From: an uncultured Pelagibacteraceae bacterium
Lineage (GTDB): Bacteria > Pseudomonadota > Alphaproteobacteria > Pelagibacterales > Pelagibacteraceae
Direction of reading: 5' to 3'
Length of the DNA: 64,000 nt
NCBI GenBank assembly: GCA_902545635.1
Contig: CACCGT010000005.1
Span: 26,918-90,917 of the forward strand
This document shows positions 29,368-39,167 of this stretch, in pieces. Position 1 is the stretch's first letter. Every line of letters begins with the position of its first letter. The notes below the pieces were generated by a model. It had not been told where the DNA came from, did not search any database, and worked only from the letters and a program-made list of their open reading frames with translations. Position numbers and translations under genes: made by a program.

Positions 29368-30540
29368 GTGAAATATTTGTCTGCATTTTTAATAGGTATA
29401 TCAGTTACCTTTTGTTACAGCAGTTGTATGTATCTGTTCTCAGCGTTGTTGCTAACTTGGGAAAATGAACTTAGTATCTCAAGGAATAATTTAACATTTA
29501 TTTATTCTCTAGGCTTAGTTGTGCATAGTTTACTTTTACCTTTTCTAGGTAAGATTGTAGATAGAAATCTAAGTTTTCCAATGATGTGGACCAGTCCTAT
29601 ACTGTTAGGACTAAGTGTAATTTATCTTTCATCAGTAGATACATATGGTGGATTTTTACTTGCTTGGATACTTGTCAGTGCAACCTCGGGTGGCTGTCTT
29701 TATACGATGCTTTTTAGTGTCATTACTATTAATTTAAAATCAAAGGCCAAAACATCTATTGCAATAATTACTTTATTTGCTGGATTTGCAAGCACATACA
29801 CATTTCCTACTGCTACTTATTTAACAGAACAATATGACTGGAGGTTTACTGTATTTATTTTTGGAATATTAAATATATTGATTAGTTCACCAGCTAATTA
29901 TTTTGGTTTCAAAAATATAATTATAAAAGAATTTAAAAAAATTGAAAAGAAAACAGATCAAAATTCAAAGCTTAAAATAATACTTAAAGATTATAGATTT
30001 TGGTTATTTAGTTTTTCATTGTTTGTTATTGGATTTAATATTGGTGCTATTACAACTCATGTAATTCCAATGTTGCAGGAAAAAGGGATGAGTCTATCCC
30101 AAGCTGTATTGACAGCATCTCTGTTTGGACCAGGACAAGTAATAGGTAGAATTTTAGTTATGATATATGGAGGTGATAAGTCAAATTTAAAATTATTTGT
30201 AATTTGTTTTTACTCGATGGTAGTTGGAATGATATTTTTATACTTTATAAATATTAATCATTACTTAGCATTTTTATTTGTTTTATTTAATAGTTCAGCA
30301 TATGGCAGTATGGCTATTTTAAAACCTTTGGTTCAAAATGATACTTTTGGCCAAAAAAACTTTGGCAATATTCATGGTATTTTAGCTTTGCAATATATGA
30401 TTGGTAGTATTGCTGGTCCATGGATTGGTTCGTTGGTATGGAATGTAGGAGGATATGATTTGTTAATATTAGTATTTTTTGTTTTAGCAATATTTGGTAA
30501 CTCGACAGCAATTTTTTTAAACAAAAAAAAGTTTATTTAA
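29368..30540 (+). CDS. MFS transporter (GTG start)
   Basis: 390 aa; about 12 hydrophobic segments, LGKIVDRNLSFP, LFGPGQVIGRILV. Confidence 0.82.
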   Translation: MKYLSAFLIGISVTFCYSSCMYLFSALLLTWENELSISRNNLTFIYSLGLVVHSLLLPFLGKIVDRNLSFPMMWTSPILLGLSVIYLSSVDTYGGFLLAWILVSATSGGCLYTMLFSVITINLKSKAKTSIAIITLFAGFASTYTFPTATYLTEQYDWRFTVFIFGILNILISSPANYFGFKNIIIKEFKKIEKKTDQNSKLKIILKDYRFWLFSFSLFVIGFNIGAITTHVIPMLQEKGMSLSQAVLTASLFGPGQVIGRILVMIYGGDKSNLKLFVICFYSMVVGMIFLYFININHYLAFLFVLFNSSAYGSMAILKPLVQNDTFGQKNFGNIHGILALQYMIGSIAGPWIGSLVWNVGGYDLLILVFFVLAIFGNSTAIFLNKKKFI

Positions 30541-31087
30541 AGCTTCTCTCTACGTGTTTGTAAAAATAATTTATATTTGGAATTTCTAAATTTTCAATTT
30601 TAGCAAGATCATCATATTTTCTTAATCTAACTGCATCTTGCATAAAAGGTTGTTTAATAAATTCGTTTGCTTCCTCTTTGGAAAAACTTCCTCCTTGGAC
30701 ATCTAAACTTCGTTTTGAAGCAATAGATAAAGACTCATAATAACCTTTTTCACAATAAACCAAATATCTTTTAGCCGGAACATGTCCTTTAATTAATATT
30801 GTAACATCTTCTGGAAAAAATCTAGAAAGAAAAAGAGATCCTGAATTTTCATGCTTTTTATCTATTCCTTTTTTTATGGCTTCTTTGTCATTATTAATTA
30901 AGTGACCAATATCATGGAATAGGGCTGCAGTAATAAAAAAATGGTTTTCATTATTTTTTTTTGCCAATAATGCGCATTGAATTGCATGTTCTAGTTGTGA
31001 AACTTTTTCATTTCCATATTGTTTGTCTGATCCAATTTCTTCTATAATTTTAAATAAATTGGCAATATTTGACATATTATCCATCAT
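30533..31087 (-). CDS. HD-domain protein of the PhnZ/TmpB-type mixed-valent diiron oxygenase group
   Basis: 184 aa; Y24-x2-E27, QLEH34AIQCALLA, FH58D59IGH, H79ENSG, IKGH102VPAK, MQDAVRLRKYDD159. Confidence 0.8.
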   Translation of the reverse strand: MMDNMSNIANLFKIIEEIGSDKQYGNEKVSQLEHAIQCALLAKKNNENHFFITAALFHDIGHLINNDKEAIKKGIDKKHENSGSLFLSRFFPEDVTILIKGHVPAKRYLVYCEKGYYESLSIASKRSLDVQGGSFSKEEANEFIKQPFMQDAVRLRKYDDLAKIENLEIPNINYFYKHVERSFK

Positions 31088-31182
31088 ATTCTTTTAAATT
31101 AAAAATGTTTCAGTTTTATTACAATTTAGATTTAGTACTCATTAAGTATAGAAAAAATATTTTATAGTAATAAAAGTTAAAA

Positions 31183-31638
31183 ATGAAAAAACTTTTATTT
31201 GTTTGTACTGGCAATTCTCACAGAAGCATATTGGCCGAAAGTGTAGTTAATAAATTTCATAAAAATAAATTTATTGGTTACAGTGCGGGTAGCAAACCAT
31301 CTGGAATAATTAATAAATATGTCATTAAGTATCTAAATGAAAATAATTTTGATACAAAAAATCTGTCATCAAAAAACTTCAACAAATTCTTGAATGAGAA
31401 AACAAACTTTGATCAGGTATTTACTGTATGTAACAATGCTAGTAATGAAGTTTGTCCAGTCTGGCCATCCCCTGAAAAAATAGTTCATTGGGATATTGAA
31501 GATCCTGTTTATATCATTAATGAGTTAGAGAAGAGTGATAAACCAAATAAAGAAGAGCTGATTTCAACAGAAATACATAAAACTTATTCCAATTTAGAAA
31601 CAAGAATTAATGATTGGATAAAAAATTATGAAATATAG
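31183..31638 (+). CDS. arsC: Arsenate reductase (low-MW phosphatase type)
   Basis: 151 aa; LLFVCTGNSHRSILAE, DQVFTVCNNASNEVCPVWPSPEKIVHWDIEDP. Confidence 0.9.
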   Translation: MKKLLFVCTGNSHRSILAESVVNKFHKNKFIGYSAGSKPSGIINKYVIKYLNENNFDTKNLSSKNFNKFLNEKTNFDQVFTVCNNASNEVCPVWPSPEKIVHWDIEDPVYIINELEKSDKPNKEELISTEIHKTYSNLETRINDWIKNYEI

Positions 31639-32305
31639 TAAGTTTTTTCTTGGAGAGTTTATTGGTAGTTGTTTCCTTGTAATGATTATTGTTGGCTCAG
31701 GAATAATGGCTGAAAATCTTACAAATGACACAGGTATTATGCTTTTAGCCAATACTATAGCAACTGGCGCAGGACTTTTTGTGCTAATAACTGTTTTTAG
31801 TGATGTTTCAGGAGCACATTTTAATCCATTTGTAAGTCTAGCAATGTTTCTTACAAAAAAATTAAAAGGAAATTTATTACCCACATATATATCTGCGCAA
31901 ATTTTAGGTTGTTTGTTAGGTGTAGCACTTGCCAATTTCTTTTTCGAACATCAAATTTTTGAATTATCAACAAAATCAAGGGACGGAATAAATATATTTA
32001 CATCTGAAATTGTAGCAACATTTGGATTGATACTGATAATTTTTGGATCATTAAAGAAAGGAAGTGTGGTAGTGGCCTCATGTGTAGCTTTTTATATCAC
32101 TGCTGGTTATTGGTTTACATCATCTACATCATTTGCAAATCCTGCTGTAGCAATAGCGAGAACATTTACAGAAAGTTTTACTGGAATTAATTATATGTAT
32201 ACTCCAGTTTATATATTAGCAGAAATTATCGGTGCACTTTTTGCTGTATTTGTGGCTAAAAAAATGCTTTTCAATAACAGGACAAGAGATAAAACTATTT
32301 CGTAG
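31628..32305 (+). CDS. MIP/aquaporin family channel (AqpS-like, probable arsenite exit)
   Basis: 225 aa; AHFNPFVSLA and SFANPAVAIARTFT (NPx motifs); overlaps arsC by 11 nt. Confidence 0.87.
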   Translation: MKYSKFFLGEFIGSCFLVMIIVGSGIMAENLTNDTGIMLLANTIATGAGLFVLITVFSDVSGAHFNPFVSLAMFLTKKLKGNLLPTYISAQILGCLLGVALANFFFEHQIFELSTKSRDGINIFTSEIVATFGLILIIFGSLKKGSVVVASCVAFYITAGYWFTSSTSFANPAVAIARTFTESFTGINYMYTPVYILAEIIGALFAVFVAKKMLFNNRTRDKTIS

Positions 32306-32306
32306 A

Positions 32307-32339
32307 AAAATTGAACCTATAAGATTTAAGGTCAATTTT
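32307..32339 (+). terminator. Possible terminator after arsC-aqp
   Basis: AAAATTGA(a)CCT...AGGTCAATTTT imperfect stem. Confidence 0.45.
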
Positions 32340-32415
32340 CTAAATCAGTTTTTAAAAAATTTATTGAATATTAAAGATTAAAATAATAATGAAGAATATC
32401 TATAAGTAAAAACTA

Positions 32416-33135
32416 TTACAGGCTAGAAGGATTAATACTTTCAAACTCCAGCATGTTTTTAAAGGTACACATTTCAGGTTTTGTGAAAGTAATTTTTGGA
32501 AATTTTTTATTAAAATCAGAGGATAATTGTTTATTAAATTTAATTAAATTTTTTATTTCAGTCTCATTAAGTTGTCTCAAGATATAAGCCAATGTAACAT
32601 GGAAAGTATATCTTTGATGATTTTCAAATTTAATTTTCAATAAATTACTTAGTTCATCTCTACAATTTCTTAAAATTTTTTCGTCCTCCTCAGAAAAGGG
32701 TTCTAAAACAATGCTGTAACCACCAAAAAATGTTTTTAGTTTTAAATTGATTTCTTTTGGAAAATTATAGTTTTCAATTCTTTTATTTAATTGAATAGCT
32801 ATATCTTTGTAATCCATATCAAGATCTATATCTGTTGGCCAATAATAAGTATTTTTTGTATTTAAATTACAACAGTCAAATAATGTCATATGAAAACTAG
32901 ATGGAGGTAAATAGGAATAAGTTTTTTCAGGATTAAAATTTTCTAAATTTTTTTGAAAACCAATAATTTGATCAGATAAATATGTATTAAGAGGAATATT
33001 ACAAATTATTGTGCACCCTGGAAATGGTAAAGGTTTTCCTTTATCGTCAAATTTATTTTCTGCACCTTTTAAACTATACCCTCTAAGTTTACCTGCTAAA
33101 AATTGCTCTTGGTTATTAACTATATTTAAATCCAT
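32416..33135 (-). CDS. DUF1868-like 2H phosphoesterase
   Basis: 239 aa; two HxT motifs SSFHMTLFDCC and YTFHVTLAYIL; downstream of glpQ-like gene. Confidence 0.72.
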   Translation of the reverse strand: MDLNIVNNQEQFLAGKLRGYSLKGAENKFDDKGKPLPFPGCTIICNIPLNTYLSDQIIGFQKNLENFNPEKTYSYLPPSSFHMTLFDCCNLNTKNTYYWPTDIDLDMDYKDIAIQLNKRIENYNFPKEINLKLKTFFGGYSIVLEPFSEEDEKILRNCRDELSNLLKIKFENHQRYTFHVTLAYILRQLNETEIKNLIKFNKQLSSDFNKKFPKITFTKPEMCTFKNMLEFESINPSSL

Positions 33136-33144
33136 TAAAATAAA

Positions 33145-34068
33145 CTAAAACCAGTTTATATTTTCTTTATCACAAAGTTCTTTCAGCCTTAATGGATAGT
33201 CTGTCATGATACCATCTACGCTATACTCAATCATTTTTAACATATCGTACTCTTCATTAACTGTCCAAACGTTCACTGGCAAATCTTCCTGATGAGAAAT
33301 TTCTACTAGTTTTTTTGTAATATCTTTATGGTATGGATGCCAAGCCTTTCCACCTTGTGATTTTATAATTTTTGGTAACTCATATTTTTCAAAAAAAGGT
33401 AAGAAACTCATCCATGGAGATCTATTGTAAATTGTATTTTTAATTTTAATTCCTGTCTGTTGTTGAAAACTTAAATAAGCTCTTGAAATTTCAGGGTAAT
33501 GATTTTTGATTTCTGTCAGTGTTCTCCAATCAAATGAAGAAATGATTATTTTATTTTGTAAATTTGATTTATTTACTTCTTGCATAACAAGTTTTACCAT
33601 TTCCTCTGGGGTTGGAGTTAAATTTTCCTCGTCAGGTGTAGATTTAATTTCTAAATTTATTAATAAATTTTCAGATTTGTTTTTTGAAGATAATTCTAAT
33701 AACTCAGAAAGTTTTGGTATCTTTTGATTTTCTAAAGTTTTTTGATTAACAAATCTTCTTCCATATCTAGATAATTTATTTAAAGCCCCAACATCAAATT
33801 TTAAAAGCTCATCGTCACTTAAGTCAAATATTATTATATTTTCATCCGTTATCCAATTTCCCTCATTATCTTTTGTAAAACTTGGATCTAATCTAAAGTC
33901 ATGTGTAATCACAGGAATAAGATCTTTGGAAATCAAAATATCTGTTTCGTATGCATTAATATTGTTTTTAAATAAATATTTAAAACTTTCTAGAGTATTT
34001 TCAGGAAGATCTCCTCTAGCGCCTCTATGGCCGTAAATTTTAATATAATTTGGCTTTGATAAAATCAA
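33145..34068 (-). CDS. ugpQ: Glycerophosphodiester phosphodiesterase
   Basis: 307 aa; IYGHRGARGDLPENTLESF, YETDILISKDLIPVITHD, VNVWTVNEEYDMLKMIEYSVDGIMTDYP. Confidence 0.93.
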   Translation of the reverse strand: MILSKPNYIKIYGHRGARGDLPENTLESFKYLFKNNINAYETDILISKDLIPVITHDFRLDPSFTKDNEGNWITDENIIIFDLSDDELLKFDVGALNKLSRYGRRFVNQKTLENQKIPKLSELLELSSKNKSENLLINLEIKSTPDEENLTPTPEEMVKLVMQEVNKSNLQNKIIISSFDWRTLTEIKNHYPEISRAYLSFQQQTGIKIKNTIYNRSPWMSFLPFFEKYELPKIIKSQGGKAWHPYHKDITKKLVEISHQEDLPVNVWTVNEEYDMLKMIEYSVDGIMTDYPLRLKELCDKENINWF

Positions 34069-34070
34069 AA

Positions 34071-35123
34071 TTAATTTACTCGATTACCATTAGATTTATC
34101 AAAAACATAATAATTGTTATCATTTATGTTCAAAGATAATTTACTTCCCTTTTTAATAATTTGACTTCCAGGACATCTAAAACAAAAATCTTTTTTATTT
34201 TTTATTTCTCCATAAATCAAATTATCTGAACCTAATTGTTCAACAAGATCTACAGATAAATTTATTAAACCTTTATCAGTTTGCGACATATGCTCTGGTC
34301 TAATTCCTAATATAACTGGTCCATTAAAATCACTTGTAACATTATTAATTTCAAAACCTTCTGAAGTAAGAGTTTTATTTTTTAATTCTCCTTCAAGAAA
34401 ATTCATCTGTGGCGAACCTATAAATCCTGCGACAAACATAGATTTAGGATTATTATAAATTTCTATCGGTGTTCCAAGCTGCTCAATAAGGCCATTATTT
34501 ATTACTGCCAGTCTATCAGCTAAGGTCATAGCTTCTACTTGGTCATGAGTTACAAATATACTTGTCACTCCAACTTTTTGCTGAAGTTTTTTTATTTCAA
34601 GCCTCATTTGTATTCTTAGTTTTGCATCTAAATTAGATAATGGCTCATCAAATAAAAATATTTTAGGACTTCTTACAATAGCTCTTCCCATAGCAACTCT
34701 CTGCCTTTGACCTCCTGACAACATGGATGGTTTTCTTTGCAAGTATTCAGAAATTTGTAATAGCTTTGCTGCCTCATTAACTTTTTTTTCAATATCTTCT
34801 TTTGAAATACCTCTATTTTTTAATCCGTAAGCCAAATTGTTGTAAACATTCATGTGAGGATAGAGTGCATAATTCTGAAAAACCATCGCAACATCTCTCT
34901 CTGAAGGGTCAACTTTATTAATTAATATTCCATCAAGATTTATATTACCTTCAGTTATGTCTTCTAACCCAGCAATCATTCTTAAAAGAGTAGATTTTCC
35001 ACATCCACTCGGTCCAACAAAAACCATGAATTCACCATTTTCTACATTCATACTTGTCTCATGAACAGCTTTAGTTCCGTTTGGATAGATTTTAGTAACT
35101 TTATTTAATTCTAAAAAACTCAT
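34071..35123 (-). CDS. ugpC: Glycerol-3-phosphate ABC transporter ATP-binding protein
   Basis: 350 aa; CUT1-type MalK/UgpC ATPase with C-terminal regulatory domain (LGIRPEHM). Confidence 0.92.
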   Translation of the reverse strand: MSFLELNKVTKIYPNGTKAVHETSMNVENGEFMVFVGPSGCGKSTLLRMIAGLEDITEGNINLDGILINKVDPSERDVAMVFQNYALYPHMNVYNNLAYGLKNRGISKEDIEKKVNEAAKLLQISEYLQRKPSMLSGGQRQRVAMGRAIVRSPKIFLFDEPLSNLDAKLRIQMRLEIKKLQQKVGVTSIFVTHDQVEAMTLADRLAVINNGLIEQLGTPIEIYNNPKSMFVAGFIGSPQMNFLEGELKNKTLTSEGFEINNVTSDFNGPVILGIRPEHMSQTDKGLINLSVDLVEQLGSDNLIYGEIKNKKDFCFRCPGSQIIKKGSKLSLNINDNNYYVFDKSNGNRVN

Positions 35124-35975
35124 TTATTTCTCTGTTTGAATTAATCCTTTTATGAACCATTTTTGCAAAAATACTACCACTAAAACTGGGGGGATCATTG
35201 ATAAAATAATATAAGCAAATCTCTCTGCTGTTCTTGGTAAAGCAACTCCCTCATAACTTTCAGTAAATATAATTTTCATTCCCATTACTACAGTCCAATA
35301 TTCCTCACTCGTAGTCATTATTAACGGCCATAAATATTGACTATATCCGTATACAAACATGAATATAAACATCGCTGCAATCATTGTTTTAGATAATGGA
35401 ACTAAAAAATCTATAAAAAATCTCCAACTATTTGCACCATCTAATTTTGCTGATTCAAGTAATTCATCAGGTATAGTTTTATAAAACTGTCTAAAAAAAA
35501 AGGTAGCGGTGGCTGATGCAACCAATGGAAGAACAAGACCTGTGTATGAATTAGTTAAACCTAAATCTGATACAATCTTATAACTTGGAAAAATCCTAAC
35601 CTCCAGAGGCACAAGTAAAGTAATAAAGATTAACCAAAAAATTGGTACAGCTAATTTGAATCTAAAATAAACTAAAGCATAAGCTGACATTGCTGAGATA
35701 ATTACTTTAAGGGTTGCAATTCCTAAAGCCATTATAAAGCTATTTATAAACATTTTTGCAGCAGTCACTTCCTCTGACCAACCACCCTTCTCATTTAAAA
35801 CTTCGTTATAATTTCTTGTTAATTGATCGCCAAGACCAAATTTCATTCCCTCTTTTAAAATAGTTACAGTATCGTGGGTAGAGCTAGCAAATGATAACCA
35901 AATCGGAATTACCATTAATAAAACACCTAGTATAAGTACAATGTGTGCTAAAATTTGTGATAATTTAATTTTCAT
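35124..35975 (-). CDS. ugpE: Glycerol-3-phosphate ABC permease UgpE (copy 1)
   Basis: 283 aa; [59 protein letters not shown]. Confidence 0.93.
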   Translation of the reverse strand: [283 protein letters not shown]

Positions 35976-36793
35976 TTGTCTTGAAAGATCCCTTTAATAA
36001 AATATTTTTGTAATACAATTATAATTAATACTGGTGGTATCATTGACATGATAACAAATGCAAATTTGTTAACAATTGATCCAGACATCATCTTTAATCC
36101 CATGACAACAGTCCAATATTGTTCAGAAGAAGTTACTAATATCGGCCATAAATATTGATTATAACCGAATACAAACATAAATATGAACATTGCAACAATC
36201 ATTGTTTTTGACAATGGCACTAAAAAGTCAATAAAAAATCTCCAAGTATTTGCACCATCCAATTTTGCTGATTCAAGTAATTCATCAGGTATAGTTTTAT
36301 AAAACTGCCTAAAAAATAAAGTAGCTATAGCAGAAGCTGAAATTGGAATAATTAGTCCCCAATATGAGTTTACTAAGTTAAGTGTAGACATAACAGAATA
36401 GGTAGGAAAAATTCTTAACTCCAGAGGGACTAGTATAGTAATAAAAATTATCCAAAATAATAATGTTGCATATTTCACTCTAAAATAAACTAAGACATAT
36501 GCAGTCATAAGAGATGAAATAACTGATAAAAACGCAACTCCAGTTGCCATTAAAAAACTATTTAAAAACATCTTTAATGCAGTAATTTCTTTAAAAAAAC
36601 CACCTTCATATAATAAAACTTTTGTATAATTCTCTAAAAACTTATCTCCTAAAAAAAATTGAAGACCTTGGGTATTAATTATCGAAGCTGTATGAGTTGA
36701 GCTTGCAAAAATTAACCAAACAGGAATTATCATAATAAAAATGCCTATCAAAAGAATTAAATGAGAAAAGTTTGATGAAAAATATCTAATCAT
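35972..36793 (-). CDS. ugpE: Glycerol-3-phosphate ABC permease UgpE (copy 2, tandem paralogue)
   Basis: 273 aa; [59 protein letters not shown]. Confidence 0.92.
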   Translation of the reverse strand: [273 protein letters not shown]

Positions 36794-36794
36794 T

Positions 36795-37673
36795 TTAATT
36801 GTAATGTATTTTCCCTTCTATGTATCTAAATTGAAAAATTGTAATAACTAAAACAATCAACATCATCATAATTGATTGAGCACCAGCACTTCCTAAGTCT
36901 AACCCCCTAAATCCGTCCATGTATGCTTTATAAACAAGAGTTCTTGTTTCACCTGAGGGTGCACCAATTGTTGTAGTGTCAATTATTCCAAAAGTATCAA
37001 AAAAAGCATAAGTTATATTGATAATGATTAAAAAGAAAGTTGTGGGCATCAATAGAGGGAAAGTGATTGTCCAAAATCTTCTGAAACTACTTTTACAATC
37101 AATTATCGATGCTTCAATGACAGATTGTTGTATTGCTTGAAGACCGGCTAAGAAGAAAATAAAATTAGCACTTATTTGTTTCCATGATCCTGCTATTATT
37201 AAGTAGATATAAGAATCAAAAACACTTTCATACCAATTAAAACCCCATAAATCGTTAAATAGATGATACAATAATCCAAATCTTTCACTAAAAAAATAAT
37301 TTGCCATAACACCCACCACCGCTGGCGCAATAGCATAAGGCCAAATCAAAAGAGTTTTGTAGGCACTTTTTCCATGCATTACATTATTGGCTTGTACAGC
37401 AAGTAACAATCCAATGGCTCCTGTAACAAGTGTAATCACAAAGCTATAAATAATAGTAAACTTGAAAGCTATTAAATAAGCCGGGTCATCAAAAATAAAT
37501 AAAAAATTATCAAACCATACAAATTGTCTTCCAAATCCAAATGCATCTTGCATGGTAAATGCATCTCTAAAAGTTTGTATTATTGGCCAATATAAAAATA
37601 TTAATAAAATACCTAGCTGTGGTGCTAAAAAAAAATACTGTGAATAGTTTGATTTAAACTGAACTTTTTTCAT
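36795..37673 (-). CDS. ugpA: Glycerol-3-phosphate ABC permease UgpA
   Basis: 292 aa; QYFFLAPQLGILLIFLYWPIIQTFRDAFTMQDAFGFGRQFVWFDNF. Confidence 0.93.
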   Translation of the reverse strand: MKKVQFKSNYSQYFFLAPQLGILLIFLYWPIIQTFRDAFTMQDAFGFGRQFVWFDNFLFIFDDPAYLIAFKFTIIYSFVITLVTGAIGLLLAVQANNVMHGKSAYKTLLIWPYAIAPAVVGVMANYFFSERFGLLYHLFNDLWGFNWYESVFDSYIYLIIAGSWKQISANFIFFLAGLQAIQQSVIEASIIDCKSSFRRFWTITFPLLMPTTFFLIIINITYAFFDTFGIIDTTTIGAPSGETRTLVYKAYMDGFRGLDLGSAGAQSIMMMLIVLVITIFQFRYIEGKIHYN

Positions 37674-37682
37674 AAAATAAAT

Positions 37683-37706
37683 AGGAGGGTATATTAATAC
37701 CCTCCT
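37683..37706 (-). terminator. Hairpin between ugpB and ugpA
   Basis: AGGAGGGTAT-ATTA-ATACCCTCCT, perfect 10-bp stem in the 48-bp spacer. Confidence 0.78.
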
Positions 37707-37721
37707 AATTTATATTATTTT

Positions 37722-39029
37722 TTAAAGAGTCTTAGCAAATTGTTTTAACAATTTAGCTGCACCCTTATCCATGTTCTTTAATCCTTTTTCGATTGATATT
37801 TTGCCATTTAACATTGGCTCAACATTTTCGTAAATTACTTCACGAATTTGAGGCCAGTTACCAGCTCTATATCCACCAGGAATAGTTGAACCTTCTAAGC
37901 TTAATTGTTCACCAACAGCTTTGTGATATGGAGAAGCTCTATAAAAGTTTATAGTTTCAGCTAATTCTATACCACCTTTAGTTACAGCAGAATAACCTGT
38001 CATGTTGTGATAGTATAAATCCATTTCAGGAGAACCCATAAATTCTATGAATTTAGCAAGTCCTTTATACTCTTCTTCTGTATGACCATTTAAGATCCAG
38101 TTTGCTGCGCCACCAATAAATGTTGGATACTCTTTGCCACCAGTTACTGAGTCCCAATAAGGAATATGATTAACTGTAAAATTTGGAACAACACCTTTCA
38201 TTCCACCAAATGATGCAGCAGATCCAAACCAAAAAGCAGCCTCACCTGCTATAAATGGTGCTTGATTATCTCCCCAAGCTCTTCCTTTATAGCCGTAGAG
38301 ACCTTTTTCGTACCATTCTTTTACTTTTTTCCAATGATAAACAAATGCATCTGTTTCAGCAAATAAAGTTTTTGTCGGAACAGCATCGTAACCATTGTTT
38401 CCATCTGTCATAAGGAGATTATGTCTTGAAAAGAAATTTTCTGTCCAGATCCAAGGAGAGTGACTTTGAACTAAAGGAATATATCCAGCAGCTTTAATTT
38501 TTGGAGCCATAGCCTCAAATTCTTCATAAGTTTTTGGAACTGATTCTATTCCTACTTCTTTCAATATGTCCATATTTGCATACATTAAGCAAGTTGAACT
38601 ATTAAAAGGAACACCTATCATTTTTCCATCAGAGTCAGCATAGAAGTTTTTAATTCCAGGAATATAATTATCTGCATCTACTTTAATTCCATATTTCTCA
38701 GCCATATCTTCAAAACCAATAACAACGCCATTTTTAACTTGGGCTACCATAATTGCAGCACCAGCATCGTAAACCTGTGAATAATGTGGTTGGTCTCCCG
38801 CTCTAAATGCAGCTATAGTTGCCGCCATGTTATCTTCATAACTTCCTTTACCTGTAGGAATGACGGTGTATTCATCTTGTGAAGCATTAAATCTATTTGC
38901 AATTTCAATAATTACATCACCAAGAAATCCACTATTTCCATACCACCAATGAATTTCTGTCTTTGAATAACTGTGTGATGTAAAAGAGAAAGTAAATAGA
39001 ATTGTTAAAACACTCAATATTTTTTTCAT
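37722..39029 (-). CDS. ugpB: Glycerol-3-phosphate ABC substrate-binding protein
   Basis: 435 aa; signal peptide; IHWWYGNSGFLGDVIIEIANRFNASQDEYTVIPTGKGSYEDNMAATIAAFRAG. Confidence 0.94.
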   Translation of the reverse strand: MKKILSVLTILFTFSFTSHSYSKTEIHWWYGNSGFLGDVIIEIANRFNASQDEYTVIPTGKGSYEDNMAATIAAFRAGDQPHYSQVYDAGAAIMVAQVKNGVVIGFEDMAEKYGIKVDADNYIPGIKNFYADSDGKMIGVPFNSSTCLMYANMDILKEVGIESVPKTYEEFEAMAPKIKAAGYIPLVQSHSPWIWTENFFSRHNLLMTDGNNGYDAVPTKTLFAETDAFVYHWKKVKEWYEKGLYGYKGRAWGDNQAPFIAGEAAFWFGSAASFGGMKGVVPNFTVNHIPYWDSVTGGKEYPTFIGGAANWILNGHTEEEYKGLAKFIEFMGSPEMDLYYHNMTGYSAVTKGGIELAETINFYRASPYHKAVGEQLSLEGSTIPGGYRAGNWPQIREVIYENVEPMLNGKISIEKGLKNMDKGAAKLLKQFAKTL

Positions 39030-39167
39030 TTTACCTCTTTGTTTATTTATTATTCATTATGAATAAATTATTTATATTAAAGTATCGTTAAATTTTGATT
39101 ACTTAAATGTAAAAATATATAATGTTTCTAAAAGAGGTTGTATATTTTAAAACAAATCATAATTTAA

